Notes: generated by a model from the sequence alone, not told the origin. A stretch of DNA of 64,000 nucleotides from an uncultured Opitutaceae bacterium (GCA_903862935.1 CAIOZY010000015.1:28987-92986); one strand, 5' to 3'. Shown: positions 17,025 to 25,224, counted from the stretch's first letter. Numbers and translations: made by a program.

Positions 17025-17681
17025 TCACTTCGGCTCAGGAGGAGGGGGAGGCGGCTCGGCCATCCTCTGGATCATCGGGACGAGCCGGCTCAGGGTGACG
17101 CTTGGAGGCGGGGAGCTGTCGATAAGCTGCAAGAACTTGTCCCTGCGTGTTTTGAGAAGAACTTGAACCTTCTGCCTCTGGGCGTCATCGAGCTTGTAAA
17201 CCCGGGTCAGCACATCCAGGCGAAGCGGGATCACGACATCCCAAAGGACAGTTCGGGCCGGCTGGTCTCTGAGCATGAACCCGAGCTGGTCGTCGGACAG
17301 GGGCTTTTTTCCCTCTTTGGGCTCCGGGCGTTCCTCGCGGGCCCTGCGGTTCGCAAAGTCGGCCCGCTTGGCTCTCTGCTCGGGGGTCAGAATCTGCTCG
17401 AGCTGCTTGTCGAACTCGGCGTCGATTTCACCCATCTTGGTGCGGAACACCTCAAGCTGCGGCCTGAGCTGCTCCACCTTGGCGATCAGTTCGGCGCGGC
17501 TGAGCGGCCGCTCGCGGCGTGCCTCCCCCATCATGCCGGGGGGATGCTGGTGGGAGAACTCAGCCCCGAAGCCTCCCGGGGGCGGCGGCAGCGGGCGGTG
17601 CCGGTCGGTCCACACCCGGGTCCAGAAGCCGGCCGCGAAGACGAGCGCGGTCACCAACGCTACGAGGAGTGTCTTTTTCAT
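17025..17681 (-). CDS. Spy/CpxP-like periplasmic protein (tentative)
   Basis: This 218-residue protein has one N-terminal signal or anchor helix (about 3-20). A His/Met/Pro-rich segment (HQHPPGMMGE) precedes a long charged helical region with LTPEQRAKRADF, reminiscent of the LTxxQ motifs of Spy/CpxP and 'heavy-metal resistance' proteins. The C-terminus is proline-rich. Proteins of this class act as periplasmic chaperones or metal-binding sensors. Its ATG overlaps the stop of the small membrane-protein gene upstream (ATGA), tying it to the ECF sigma operon. The similarity is by motif only, so it could be an unrelated helical envelope protein. Confidence 0.55.
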   Translation of the reverse strand: MKKTLLVALVTALVFAAGFWTRVWTDRHRPLPPPPGGFGAEFSHQHPPGMMGEARRERPLSRAELIAKVEQLRPQLEVFRTKMGEIDAEFDKQLEQILTPEQRAKRADFANRRAREERPEPKEGKKPLSDDQLGFMLRDQPARTVLWDVVIPLRLDVLTRVYKLDDAQRQKVQVLLKTRRDKFLQLIDSSPPPSVTLSRLVPMIQRMAEPPPPPPEPK

Positions 17682-17956
17682 TGGGCTAGGCTTGAGTCAT
17701 CAACCGCCGAGGCGACCTGGTTCCAGTCGGCGAGGCTGTTCAGGTCCTGGGCGCTTGTATCGTGGGAGTGGTAGATCGCGATCGCCAGGAAGCACAGGGC
17801 CGCGGTGGCGGCGCTCAGGGCGAGCTGGCCGAAAAGCGACGGGGAGCGGTCGGGGCGCTGGCGGGACGCGCGCAGGACCCGTTCGGCAAAATCCCCCGGG
17901 AGCCGGGCGTCGGCCCGGTCGCAGAGCTCCTGCCAGGCTTTGTTTTCAGGATTCAT
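17678..17956 (-). CDS. small single-pass membrane protein, possible anti-sigma factor
   Basis: This 92-residue protein starts at the ATG at 17956 (MNPENKAWQELCDRADARLPG..). It overlaps the end of the ECF sigma gene by 11 bp and the start of the Spy-like gene by 4 bp. It has one transmembrane helix (about residues 40-60: LALSAATAALCFLAIAIY), a cytoplasmic N-terminal half and a short outer tail. Position and topology fit an anti-sigma factor for the preceding sigma factor. However, it lacks the HxxxCxxC zinc motif of most such proteins, so the assignment rests on context. Confidence 0.5.
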   Translation of the reverse strand: MNPENKAWQELCDRADARLPGDFAERVLRASRQRPDRSPSLFGQLALSAATAALCFLAIAIYHSHDTSAQDLNSLADWNQVASAVDDSSLAQ

Positions 17957-18494
17957 ATTGGGGTTGGTAATGCTCTCTGAGCTGCTCGCGGGCACGGTGC
18001 AATCGGGCCTTTACGGCGGCAACGCTGGACTTGAGGGTCTGGGCGATCTCGGCGTGGCTGCGCCCCTCCTGGACGAGGGCGATCAGTGCCCGGTCCTTCG
18101 GCCGAAGCTTCGCCAGGGCGTGCCGGAGGGCGTCCAATTCCTCGGTCCCGACCGCGCCGGGCGGCTCGGGCACGTCCTCGTGCTCGGGGCCGAACGGGAC
18201 GAAGATTCGGCGCAGCTTCTGGCGCCGGAGGTGATCGATGCAGGTGTTGCGCGCCAGGCGGAAGAGCCATGACTCGAACTGGGCGGGGGCCTGGAGACTG
18301 TCGAGGGCGCGGATCATCTTGATGAAGACCGTCTGGGCGATGTCCTCGATCGCGTCGCTGCGGCCGGTGATGGCATAGACAAACCCGGCGATCCGCCGTT
18401 GGTAGCTGAGGATGAGCTCGCGCTGCGCGGACTCCTCCCCGCGCTGCGCGCGCCGGACGAGGTCGACCAGTTCGGTCGTTGGGTCGGGATCCAT
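17946..18494 (-). CDS. ECF-type RNA polymerase sigma factor
   Basis: This 182-residue protein starts at the ATG at 18494. Region 2 (about 15-85) includes SDAIEDIAQTVFIKMIRAL and ESWLFRLARNTCIDHLRRQ, the core-binding and -10 recognition helices. Region 4 (about 118-175) includes SHAEIAQTLKSSVAAVKARLHRAREQL, the -35 helix-turn-helix. There is no region 1 or 3, as is usual for ECF factors. It heads a tightly overlapping leftward set (sigma, small membrane protein, Spy-like protein, then the NtrC-type regulator). A divergent lipoprotein gene starts 144 bp away behind a candidate ECF promoter, consistent with an autoregulated envelope-stress regulon. Confidence 0.92.
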   Translation of the reverse strand: MDPDPTTELVDLVRRAQRGEESAQRELILSYQRRIAGFVYAITGRSDAIEDIAQTVFIKMIRALDSLQAPAQFESWLFRLARNTCIDHLRRQKLRRIFVPFGPEHEDVPEPPGAVGTEELDALRHALAKLRPKDRALIALVQEGRSHAEIAQTLKSSVAAVKARLHRAREQLREHYQPQYES

Positions 18495-18587
18495 GCGTGG
18501 TGAAACATCTTCTTTCCGTCTGCCCAGCCAGACGCCGGCAACGGCGGAAGGATGCGCTTTTTCAATTGGCTGATGGCGGGGCCCCGT

Positions 18588-18612
18588 GCAACCTTTCAAT
18601 TCCCCGGCTGTC
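18588..18612 (+). promoter_or_regulatory. candidate ECF-type promoter for the lipoprotein gene
   Basis: GCAACC (18588-18593) is followed after 16 nt by GTC (18610-18612). This resembles the 'AAC ... GTC' pattern used by many ECF sigma factors. The predicted start would be about 20 nt before the ATG at 18638. The -10 side lies in a small inverted repeat, CCGGCTG-TCA-CAGCCGG (18604-18620), which may be an operator. Confidence 0.35.
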
Positions 18613-18637
18613 ACAGCCGGCGATCTGCCCCAACCCA

Positions 18638-19444
18638 ATGACCATGACTCCGATCCGCCTCCGCCGCGACCCCAACGCCGTCCGTTCTTGCGCCGCCCTG
18701 CTCTGCGTTCTTGCCCTTGGCGCGGCCGGCTGTGCCGAGCATAGGCCGCCGGACGAGCTCGCGCAGGCCGTCGCCATGGGCGAGCGACCCGTGGCGATGC
18801 AGGGCGCCCAGGCGTTCTTCGGCGGCCGGGTTGCGGCCACGGTCACGATTAGCCGCGGCATCGGCAAAGGCTTCTCCGGCGCGAACCAGCACAAGCGGAC
18901 CAAGTTGACCGGAAGCAGCTCCACGGTGGGGCTGCCCGGAACCGTCGGAGGAGGAAACGGCATGATCGGCCCGGCGGTCCAGGGCGTCTCCGGGGGAGGC
19001 AGCGCGGGCGCGTCGATCGGCGGGCCGCCGACGGGCCCGACAGCGGGAATGCCCGATGCGGCGGGGCAGATGCCGGCCAACCGGACCGATCTCCCCGACA
19101 TCGGGGGGATGGAGCAGGAGGAGGCGGAGGCCTACATCAAGGCGAAGGTCGCGATCGGAAGCCCGCTGCCCCCCGTCACCCTGCACCTGCGTGTCGAGAA
19201 CCTCTCCGAGAAGAAGCTCGCCGTGGAGATCGATGATTTCAGCTCGGACCTGGGAAATTTCGCGGTGCAGCCCGGGACACTGGTCCTCGAACCGTTCAAG
19301 GCGAGCGAGCCCGATCCCATGATCTCCCAATTGGGGGTCACCTCCGACGAGATCCCGGTCCGGGTCACTCTGAAGATGGGCGGGGTGAAGGAAACCCGCA
19401 CGGTCCTCGTCCGGAGCCTGGGCTCCGGGCAACCGCCGCGGTAG
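18638..19444 (+). CDS. lipoprotein of unknown function
   Basis: This 268-residue protein starts at the ATG at 18638, with a second ATG two codons later. The signal peptide ends in a lipobox (LGAAGC, Cys near residue 28). A Gly/Pro/Ala-rich middle (about 80-150) looks disordered. The C-terminal ~100 residues form a compact predicted β domain with TLHLRVENLSEKKLAVEI and IPVRVTLKMGGVKETRTVLV. No family was recognised. It is divergent from the ECF sigma operon and preceded by a candidate ECF promoter, so it may be an outer-membrane or periplasmic target of that sigma factor. Confidence 0.7.
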   Translation: MTMTPIRLRRDPNAVRSCAALLCVLALGAAGCAEHRPPDELAQAVAMGERPVAMQGAQAFFGGRVAATVTISRGIGKGFSGANQHKRTKLTGSSSTVGLPGTVGGGNGMIGPAVQGVSGGGSAGASIGGPPTGPTAGMPDAAGQMPANRTDLPDIGGMEQEEAEAYIKAKVAIGSPLPPVTLHLRVENLSEKKLAVEIDDFSSDLGNFAVQPGTLVLEPFKASEPDPMISQLGVTSDEIPVRVTLKMGGVKETRTVLVRSLGSGQPPR

Positions 19445-19458
19445 GGCCCGGGGCCCGC

Positions 19459-20637
19459 CTAGCTCTGGAGCATCTTCACCCGGCGGTCCTTCCGCGGGAA
19501 CTGCAGCGTCACAATCGTCCCCACCCCCTCCTTGCTCTCGATGGCGACCTGGCCGCCGTGCGCGCGCATGATCCGCTGCACGATCATCAGGCCCAGGCCG
19601 TGCCCCCCGGGCTTGGTCGTGTGGTAGGGGTGGAAGAGCCGGACAAGGTCCTCCTGCCGGATCCCGCTGCCGCTGTCTCCGAAGAGCAGGAACACCGACG
19701 AGTCGTCCGACCGGGACTTGATCTTCAGGCGCCCGCCCGGCTGCATCGCCTCCAGGGCGTTCTTCGTCAGGTTGAAGAAGACCTGCTTGACCTGGTCGCG
19801 GTCCGCGAGGACCGGCGGCAGGACCCCGGAACTTTCAGCCTCGACCGCGATCCCGCGGTCGGCGAACTCGTGCCGCTGGACCTTCAGGACCTCCGCCAGG
19901 GGATCGGCGAGGTTTAACTCCACCAAGTTCGGGGGCCGCGGCCGAATGGCCTCGAGGAAATTGCGGATGATCCCGTCGAGCCTCGTCACCTCGTCGCGGC
20001 AGACCCGGATCGACTCGGACAGGGCCTCGGAGTCCGGGGAGGCCTTCAGTTTCTTGAGTTTGCGGGCCGCAAGCTGCAGGTGGATCGTCAGCGAGTTGAG
20101 CGGGTTCCCCAGCTCGTGGGCCACGCCCCCGGCCAATAGCAGGATCGAGGAGATCCGCTCATCCTCGATCTGGCGGCCGGCCGCCTCCTTGTCGCGGGTG
20201 ATGTCGGTGAGGATGACGGCGAAGCGCCGGGCCGACCCGCTTCCGCCCTGGAAGGGCACCATGTACAGGCGGACCGTCCGGCGCTCGGGGTAGGCGAGCT
20301 CAAAGTCCCGGGTGAGGACCGGCTGGGCGCCCTTGTTTCCCGCCCCCTCGAGGGACCCCTCGAGCGAGCTGCGCAATTCCGGGACCAACCGCCACAGGAC
20401 GCGACCCGTGAGCTCGTCGCCGGGAAGCCCGATCAGCTGGTGCGCCGCCTCGTTGGCGTACTCGACCACGCCCTCCGAACTGATGAGGAGGACCCCCTCC
20501 TGGAGGGTGTTGAAAATCTCCTCAAACAACGCCCGCTCCCGCGCGAGCCGCTGCACGAGGTTCGCCATGTTGACCGAGTCGAGCGTGTCCAGGCGCCCGA
20601 GCACGCGGTCCAGGGAGGAGATCTTCTTTCCGGCCAT
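19459..20637 (-). CDS. soluble PAS-domain sensor histidine kinase (NtrB-like)
   Basis: This 392-residue protein has no transmembrane segment. A PAS domain (about 35-150: IFNTLQEGVLLISSEGVVEYAN) is followed by the dimerisation/phosphoacceptor domain, with His174 in GGVAHELGNPLNSL, a sequence typical of the NtrB/ZraS group. The ATPase domain has FFNLTKNALEAM, FGDSGSGI and GGHGLGLMIV. Kinases of this class usually phosphorylate NtrC-type regulators. The only one in the window is 2.5 kb to the left, so they are plausible partners although not in one operon. It lies 15 bp beyond the stop codon of rnhB in the same direction, so it may be co-transcribed with the RNase H genes. Confidence 0.88.
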   Translation of the reverse strand: MAGKKISSLDRVLGRLDTLDSVNMANLVQRLARERALFEEIFNTLQEGVLLISSEGVVEYANEAAHQLIGLPGDELTGRVLWRLVPELRSSLEGSLEGAGNKGAQPVLTRDFELAYPERRTVRLYMVPFQGGSGSARRFAVILTDITRDKEAAGRQIEDERISSILLLAGGVAHELGNPLNSLTIHLQLAARKLKKLKASPDSEALSESIRVCRDEVTRLDGIIRNFLEAIRPRPPNLVELNLADPLAEVLKVQRHEFADRGIAVEAESSGVLPPVLADRDQVKQVFFNLTKNALEAMQPGGRLKIKSRSDDSSVFLLFGDSGSGIRQEDLVRLFHPYHTTKPGGHGLGLMIVQRIMRAHGGQVAIESKEGVGTIVTLQFPRKDRRVKMLQS

Positions 20638-20652
20638 CGTCGAGCAATGCAG

Positions 20653-21426
20653 TTAAGCGCCCGGCTGCCCGGGCGCGAGGAAATCCATCTGGTTGGGGTC
20701 GACCCGGTCGCTGAAGAGTTTGCGCAGGAAACTCTCCCGATGCTGGGGCGAGCGGCCCAACTCGAGCAGGGCCGCGCGGTGCTCGTCGGTCCCGTAGCCC
20801 TTGTGCTGCGCGAACCCGTAGCCCGGAAGCTGGGCGTCCAGTTCCCGCATCATCCGATCGCGGGCCACCTTGGCCACGATCGAGGCCATGGCGATGCACA
20901 GGGACCGGGCGTCGCCGTTGACGATCGCGGTGTGGGGGTACGGAAACTGCCTGAGGGGGAGCCCGTCGACAATGATCCGGCAGGAGGCCGCCGGTTGGAC
21001 AGGGGCCCTTTCCTCGACCCCGGAGAACAGGTCCGGCTCCGTCCGCCGCACGAAGGCCTCCGGGGGGTAAATCCCCCCGATCGCTCGCCGCATGGCGAGC
21101 TTGGTGGCCCCCAGGATGTTGAAGCGCTCGATCTCGTCGACCGCCGCCGAGCCGAAGTGGGCGTGGATCTGGCCGTGGGCCGCCAGAATCTCGAACTCCC
21201 CCCACAGCTCATCGCGCTGTGCCCCGCTCAGCAGCTTCGAGTCGTTCACGCGGCCCGAGCGCGTGAGGGCCCACCTCCCCTCCAAAAAATCTCGGGTCAC
21301 GAGGACAGCCCCGGCCACAACCGGGCCCGCGAAGGCGCCCCGGCCCGCCTCGTCGACCCCGATTAGGCCCGAGAAGCCCTCAACTTGCTTCAGGTCAAAC
21401 CCGCGGAGCTGCCGGCGCTTCGGCAT
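20653..21426 (-). CDS. rnhB: ribonuclease HII
   Basis: This 257-residue protein starts at the ATG at 21426 (MPKRRQLRGFDLKQ..). The catalytic motif GVDEAGRGAFAGPVVAGAV lies near residues 23-41, with further acidic residues in RVNDSKLLS and IVDGLPL. It nicks RNA in RNA-DNA hybrids and at single ribonucleotides left in DNA. It begins 7 nt after the stop of the RNase HIII gene, in the same operon. The body matches RnhB from the DEAGRG motif to LRKLFSDRV. Confidence 0.94.
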   Translation of the reverse strand: MPKRRQLRGFDLKQVEGFSGLIGVDEAGRGAFAGPVVAGAVLVTRDFLEGRWALTRSGRVNDSKLLSGAQRDELWGEFEILAAHGQIHAHFGSAAVDEIERFNILGATKLAMRRAIGGIYPPEAFVRRTEPDLFSGVEERAPVQPAASCRIIVDGLPLRQFPYPHTAIVNGDARSLCIAMASIVAKVARDRMMRELDAQLPGYGFAQHKGYGTDEHRAALLELGRSPQHRESFLRKLFSDRVDPNQMDFLAPGQPGA

Positions 21427-21433
21427 GGAGGCC

Positions 21434-22438
21434 TCACCGCCGCCATTCGACCTTGGCCTTCGGCTCCGGCAGGGGCAGTTCACCGAGCTTCCCCGCTGCC
21501 GAGACGGCCTCGTAGGCGGTCCGGAAGTGCAGCTTCGCGAAATCGCCCAGGCTTCGGGCCCCGAACTTCTGGATGATCTCGGAGGCCTGCTCCTTGACCT
21601 TCGGCCCGGCCCCCTTCTGGAGCTTGGCCCCGAAGCGCCGGGACAGGGTGTGCATCTGGTGGACGTACTCGGCGCGGGCCACGACGGAGGCCGCGGCGAC
21701 AACAGGGTCCTCCTCGGCCCGGGTGCGCATCCTCAGGTCAAACTTGGGGAGCCCCTTCTTCGCAAGCTCCCGCTGGGCCAGGGGCTGCACGCTGAACTGG
21801 TCCAAAAGCGCCCAGGCGACGGGTTTGACCGCGAGTGCCTGCTCGAGGGCGGTCGCGTGCTGCCAGGCCAGGAGCCGGTTCAGGTTGGCCCCGGGCCGCG
21901 ACATGAGCTCGTTGTACTTCGCCATCCCGCAGTGGCAGGTCCTGACGACCACCCCGGCCGTGCCGCGGATCAGTTTGTCGAGCTTCACGATCTGGGTGTC
22001 GGCGATCTTCTTCGAGTCCTTCACCCCCGCCTTGATCCACGCCTCTATCACCGAGCGGTCCGCGATCACGGTCGCCGCGATGACCGGGCCGAAGAAGTCG
22101 CCCTTGCCGCTCTCGTCCATCCCGGCGTGGGGCTCGAACCAGTCGGGGTGCAAGACGGCGTCGTAGCCGAGCTTCGGGGCCTGGGTCACCTCGGCCTCCA
22201 GGGTGTGCAGCACGAAGTCCTCGGTTCCCTTGCCGGCGATCACGGCCTTGCCGCTGGCGTAGGCCGTCACGTTGCAGTCGGGTCCCCGGAAGGCGTAGCG
22301 GGCGTAGGCGACCTCGAAGGCCTCCCATCCTCGGGCCTCGAGGATCGCCCGCAGTTTGTCCATCTGGGCCTCGTCCAGCTTGGCCGTGTAGGTCGACAGC
22401 TTCTTCGGGGCTTCCTCGTCGGGGATCTTCTTGGGCAT
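21434..22438 (-). CDS. rnhC: ribonuclease HIII
   Basis: This 334-residue protein starts at the ATG at 22438. An N-terminal TBP-like hybrid-binding domain (about 14-110: STYTAKLDEAQMDKLRAILE..) marks the HIII class. The nuclease domain then carries GMDESGKGDFFGP, where HII enzymes have DEAGRG, plus VKDSKKI and a downstream acidic residue. It removes RNA from hybrids. The immediate RnhB neighbour makes this an HIII-HII operon. Such proximity could coordinate R-loop or primer removal, but regulation is not visible. Confidence 0.93.
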   Translation of the reverse strand: MPKKIPDEEAPKKLSTYTAKLDEAQMDKLRAILEARGWEAFEVAYARYAFRGPDCNVTAYASGKAVIAGKGTEDFVLHTLEAEVTQAPKLGYDAVLHPDWFEPHAGMDESGKGDFFGPVIAATVIADRSVIEAWIKAGVKDSKKIADTQIVKLDKLIRGTAGVVVRTCHCGMAKYNELMSRPGANLNRLLAWQHATALEQALAVKPVAWALLDQFSVQPLAQRELAKKGLPKFDLRMRTRAEEDPVVAAASVVARAEYVHQMHTLSRRFGAKLQKGAGPKVKEQASEIIQKFGARSLGDFAKLHFRTAYEAVSAAGKLGELPLPEPKAKVEWRR

Positions 22439-22534
22439 GCGAAGGGGATCGGCGCGAGGACATCCGAGCGGCCCCGAAAGCGCAAAAGGAAAATGCTTTG
22501 CGTCGCGGGCCGAGGGCGGCGCTACACTGGGCCC

Positions 22535-24148
22535 ATGATCCGGAGCCTGACCTTGCTTGCCGCGGCCGCCGCGCTGTCGGCCGGAGCGGGCTGCTCCCGA
22601 CCTACCCGGGCCGAGTTGGGGGCCAGGGAGGGGGTCCTGCACCTGGGGAACGGCGCCGAGCCCAGGGACCTCGATCCGCAGACCCTGGAAACCTCGAACG
22701 AATACACGATCAGCACCGCCCTGTTCGAGGGCCTGGTGGACCTCTCCAGCGACGGCCGGACAATCCTTCCCGGGGTCGCCGAGCGCTGGGAGGTCTCCCC
22801 GGACGGGCTCTTGTGGCGCTTCCACCTCAGGCCCGACGCCCGCTGGTCCGATGGGTCGGCCGTCACCGCAGGCGACGTTGTGTACGCTTTCCGCCGGGCC
22901 TTCTCCCCCGCCCTGGCCTGCGAGGGGGCCCCGTACGGGTTCGCCATACGGGGGGCGAGGGCATTCTCCCAGGGGAAGGAGTCCCCGCAGACCCCCCTGG
23001 GCGTGGCCGCCCCGGACGAGCGAACGGTTGAGATCCGGCTTGAGTACCCGGCGCCGTACCTGGGGTACGTCCTTTCCGGTTCCCCCTTTGCGCCCGTGCC
23101 GCAGGCGGTCGTGGAGCGCTTCGGGGGCGGCTCCCGCCGGGGGACGGCCTGGACCCGGCCGGGCAACCTCGTCGGAAACGGGCCGTTTGTGCTCAAGTCC
23201 TGGAGCCCGGGAGCCGACCTGGTCGTCGTGAAAAATCCCTGGTACTGGGACCGGCGGCGCGTGCGCCTAAAGGAGGTCCATTTCTACCCCTTGGACAACG
23301 CAGGCGCCGAGGAGCGGGCCTTCCGAGCCGGGCAGCTGCACGCGACCTACACTCTTCCGTCCGCGAAGATCGCCGCGTACGCGAGCGCCCCGGCGGGGCT
23401 CCTGCACGTGACGGCGCAGCTGAACACGGTCTACCTCGTATTCAACACCGAGAAAGCTCCCTTCGACAACGCCGACGTCCGGAGGGCCCTCTCGCTCTCG
23501 ATCGACCGGGACCGGCTGGTTGCCCGGGTCCTTGGTGAGCGGGGCTCCCCGGCCCACGCCCTGACCCGGCCGGGGACAGGCGGCTACGAGCCCGCTCCGA
23601 AGATCGACTGGGACCCGCGGCTTGCCCGGGAGCTCCTCGCCCGGGCCGGATTCCCCGCCGGTGCCGGTTTCCCTAGAGCGGAGATCAAGGTACCCGCGGA
23701 CTTTCCGGCGGAGTTTGCGCAGGCCCTCCAGGAGGCCTGGCGGCGCGAGCTCGGGATCGCCCTCGAAATTTTCTCCGGGGAGAAGAAGGCCGTCTTCAGC
23801 GACCTGGCGACCGGGTCCTTCCAGGTCGGCGCGATGCCGTTTTTCTACGCGGTGAACGCCCCGGAGATGATCCTGCTCGTTCCCTTAAGCGACTCGCCGT
23901 ACAACTTCAGCCGCTGGAAAAGCCCCGCCTATGACCAAGCCTACCGCCGGGCGACCGCAGCCCCGACAACGCCCGACCGCAGGAGAGCCTTCGACGAGAT
24001 GGAGGGGATCCTCGCGGCCCATGCCCCGTTCGCCCCGCTCTACTACGTGAACCAGTGCTTCGCTGTCCGTGCCGAAGTCCGGGGCTGGAGGGACAACCCC
24101 CTCGGGCAGATTGACTGGAGGGACCTGTCCCTGGAGGGGGCACCATGA
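22535..24148 (+). CDS. oligopeptide-binding lipoprotein of an ABC importer (OppA type)
   Basis: This 537-residue protein starts at the ATG at 22535 (MIRSLTLLAAAAALSAGAGC), giving a short lipoprotein signal with Cys20. The solute-binding protein family 5 body runs throughout: EPRDLDPQTLET, VSPDGLLWRFHLR, WSDGSAVTAGDVVYAFRR, NGPFVLKSW. No permease or ATPase genes are adjacent, so it is an orphan binding protein. A -10-like TACACT (22523-22528) sits 6 nt before the ATG, which could give a leaderless mRNA. Its stop overlaps the start of mutY (ATGA). A paralogue lies at 61217-62869. Confidence 0.9.
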   Translation: MIRSLTLLAAAAALSAGAGCSRPTRAELGAREGVLHLGNGAEPRDLDPQTLETSNEYTISTALFEGLVDLSSDGRTILPGVAERWEVSPDGLLWRFHLRPDARWSDGSAVTAGDVVYAFRRAFSPALACEGAPYGFAIRGARAFSQGKESPQTPLGVAAPDERTVEIRLEYPAPYLGYVLSGSPFAPVPQAVVERFGGGSRRGTAWTRPGNLVGNGPFVLKSWSPGADLVVVKNPWYWDRRRVRLKEVHFYPLDNAGAEERAFRAGQLHATYTLPSAKIAAYASAPAGLLHVTAQLNTVYLVFNTEKAPFDNADVRRALSLSIDRDRLVARVLGERGSPAHALTRPGTGGYEPAPKIDWDPRLARELLARAGFPAGAGFPRAEIKVPADFPAEFAQALQEAWRRELGIALEIFSGEKKAVFSDLATGSFQVGAMPFFYAVNAPEMILLVPLSDSPYNFSRWKSPAYDQAYRRATAAPTTPDRRRAFDEMEGILAAHAPFAPLYYVNQCFAVRAEVRGWRDNPLGQIDWRDLSLEGAP

Positions 24149-25224
24149 GGACCCCCGGCCGGAAGGAAGCGGGAGCCCTGTCCCTGGAGGTCCACCGCGC
24201 GGACTTCCAAAAGGCCCTGTTGACCTGGTACCGCCACCAGGCGCGCGCGCTCCCTTGGCGGGAGTCGCCCTCCCTCTATTCTACGGTCGTCAGCGAGTTC
24301 ATGCTGCAGCAGACCCAGGTGAAGACCGTGCTGCCCTACTTCGCGCGTTGGATCGCCGAACTGCCAGACTTTGCCGAGCTCGCCCGGGCCCCGGCCGCGA
24401 GGGTCCTCAAGCTGTGGGAGGGGCTCGGCTACTACGCCCGCGCCCGGAATCTGCACCGCCTCGCCCAGGCCGTGCAGGAGCGGGGCTCCCCGCCCCGCAC
24501 CGCGCAAGACTGGCGGGAGATGCCCGGGGTCGGCCCGTACACGGCCGCCGCGATCGCGAGCATAGCCTTTGGGGAGCCGGTCGCCTGCGTGGACGGCAAT
24601 GTCGTGCGAATCCTGGCCCGGCTCACAGCCGACGGGACGGAGTTTCGGGACGGCGCCACCGCGGCCAAGGCGTTCTCCCCCGTGGCCGGCCGGCTCGTCC
24701 CAGCGCACAACCCCGGCGACCACAACCAGGCCATGATGGAGCTCGGCGCAACCGTGTGCCTTCGCCGGGCCCCGCACTGCCCGTCCTGCCCGGTGCGGGG
24801 GCACTGCGCAGCGGCCCGTACAGGGAACCCCGAGGCCTACCCCCGCCTCGCGCAGAAGGAGGTCATCCTCCAGGAGCTCACGCGGGCGTGGTGCGAGCGC
24901 AGCGGCAGCCTCCTTCTCCACCGCGTGCCTTCCGGGGCCCGGCGCCTGGCCGACCTGCACGAGCTGCCCACGGCGGCCCAGGCCGGGATCCGGCCGCAGG
25001 CCCTGGAGACGGGCCGGCTGCTGGCCAAGCATGTGAGGGGGATAGCCCGCCACCGGATCACCGAGTCGATCCGGGTTTTCGCCGCGCCCGGCGGCCGGCC
25101 GAGGCCCGGGCTCTGCTGGGTCCCCTTGGACCAGATCGAGGCGATAACGCTTTCGGGACCCCACCGCCGGTGGGTGCGCGAGATCCTTTCGGCCTCCCGG
25201 GCGGGGCAGGCGCCCTCTGCCTAG
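24145..25224 (+). CDS. mutY: A/G-specific adenine glycosylase
   Basis: This 359-residue protein has a helix-hairpin-helix DNA glycosylase domain (about 20-215) with LQQTQVKTV, GLGYYARARNLH and MPGVGPYTAAAIASIAF. The catalytic Asp is in DHNQAMMELGA or nearby. The [4Fe-4S] loop follows the C-x6-C-x2-C-x5-C pattern (CLRRAPHCPSCPVRGHC). A C-terminal NUDIX-like domain (about 235-355) recognises 8-oxoguanine. It removes adenine mispaired with 8-oxoG. It is translationally coupled to the upstream solute-binding protein gene. Its stop codon overlaps the stop of the convergent gene through the palindrome CTAG. Confidence 0.95.
   Translation: MRTPGRKEAGALSLEVHRADFQKALLTWYRHQARALPWRESPSLYSTVVSEFMLQQTQVKTVLPYFARWIAELPDFAELARAPAARVLKLWEGLGYYARARNLHRLAQAVQERGSPPRTAQDWREMPGVGPYTAAAIASIAFGEPVACVDGNVVRILARLTADGTEFRDGATAAKAFSPVAGRLVPAHNPGDHNQAMMELGATVCLRRAPHCPSCPVRGHCAAARTGNPEAYPRLAQKEVILQELTRAWCERSGSLLLHRVPSGARRLADLHELPTAAQAGIRPQALETGRLLAKHVRGIARHRITESIRVFAAPGGRPRPGLCWVPLDQIEAITLSGPHRRWVREILSASRAGQAPSA

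Noticed and set aside
18575..18591. A sigma-54-like TGGC...TGCA pattern between the ECF sigma gene and the lipoprotein gene
   Set aside because: The spacing between the GG and GC dinucleotides is one base too long for RpoN promoters, and it overlaps the better ECF-type candidate.
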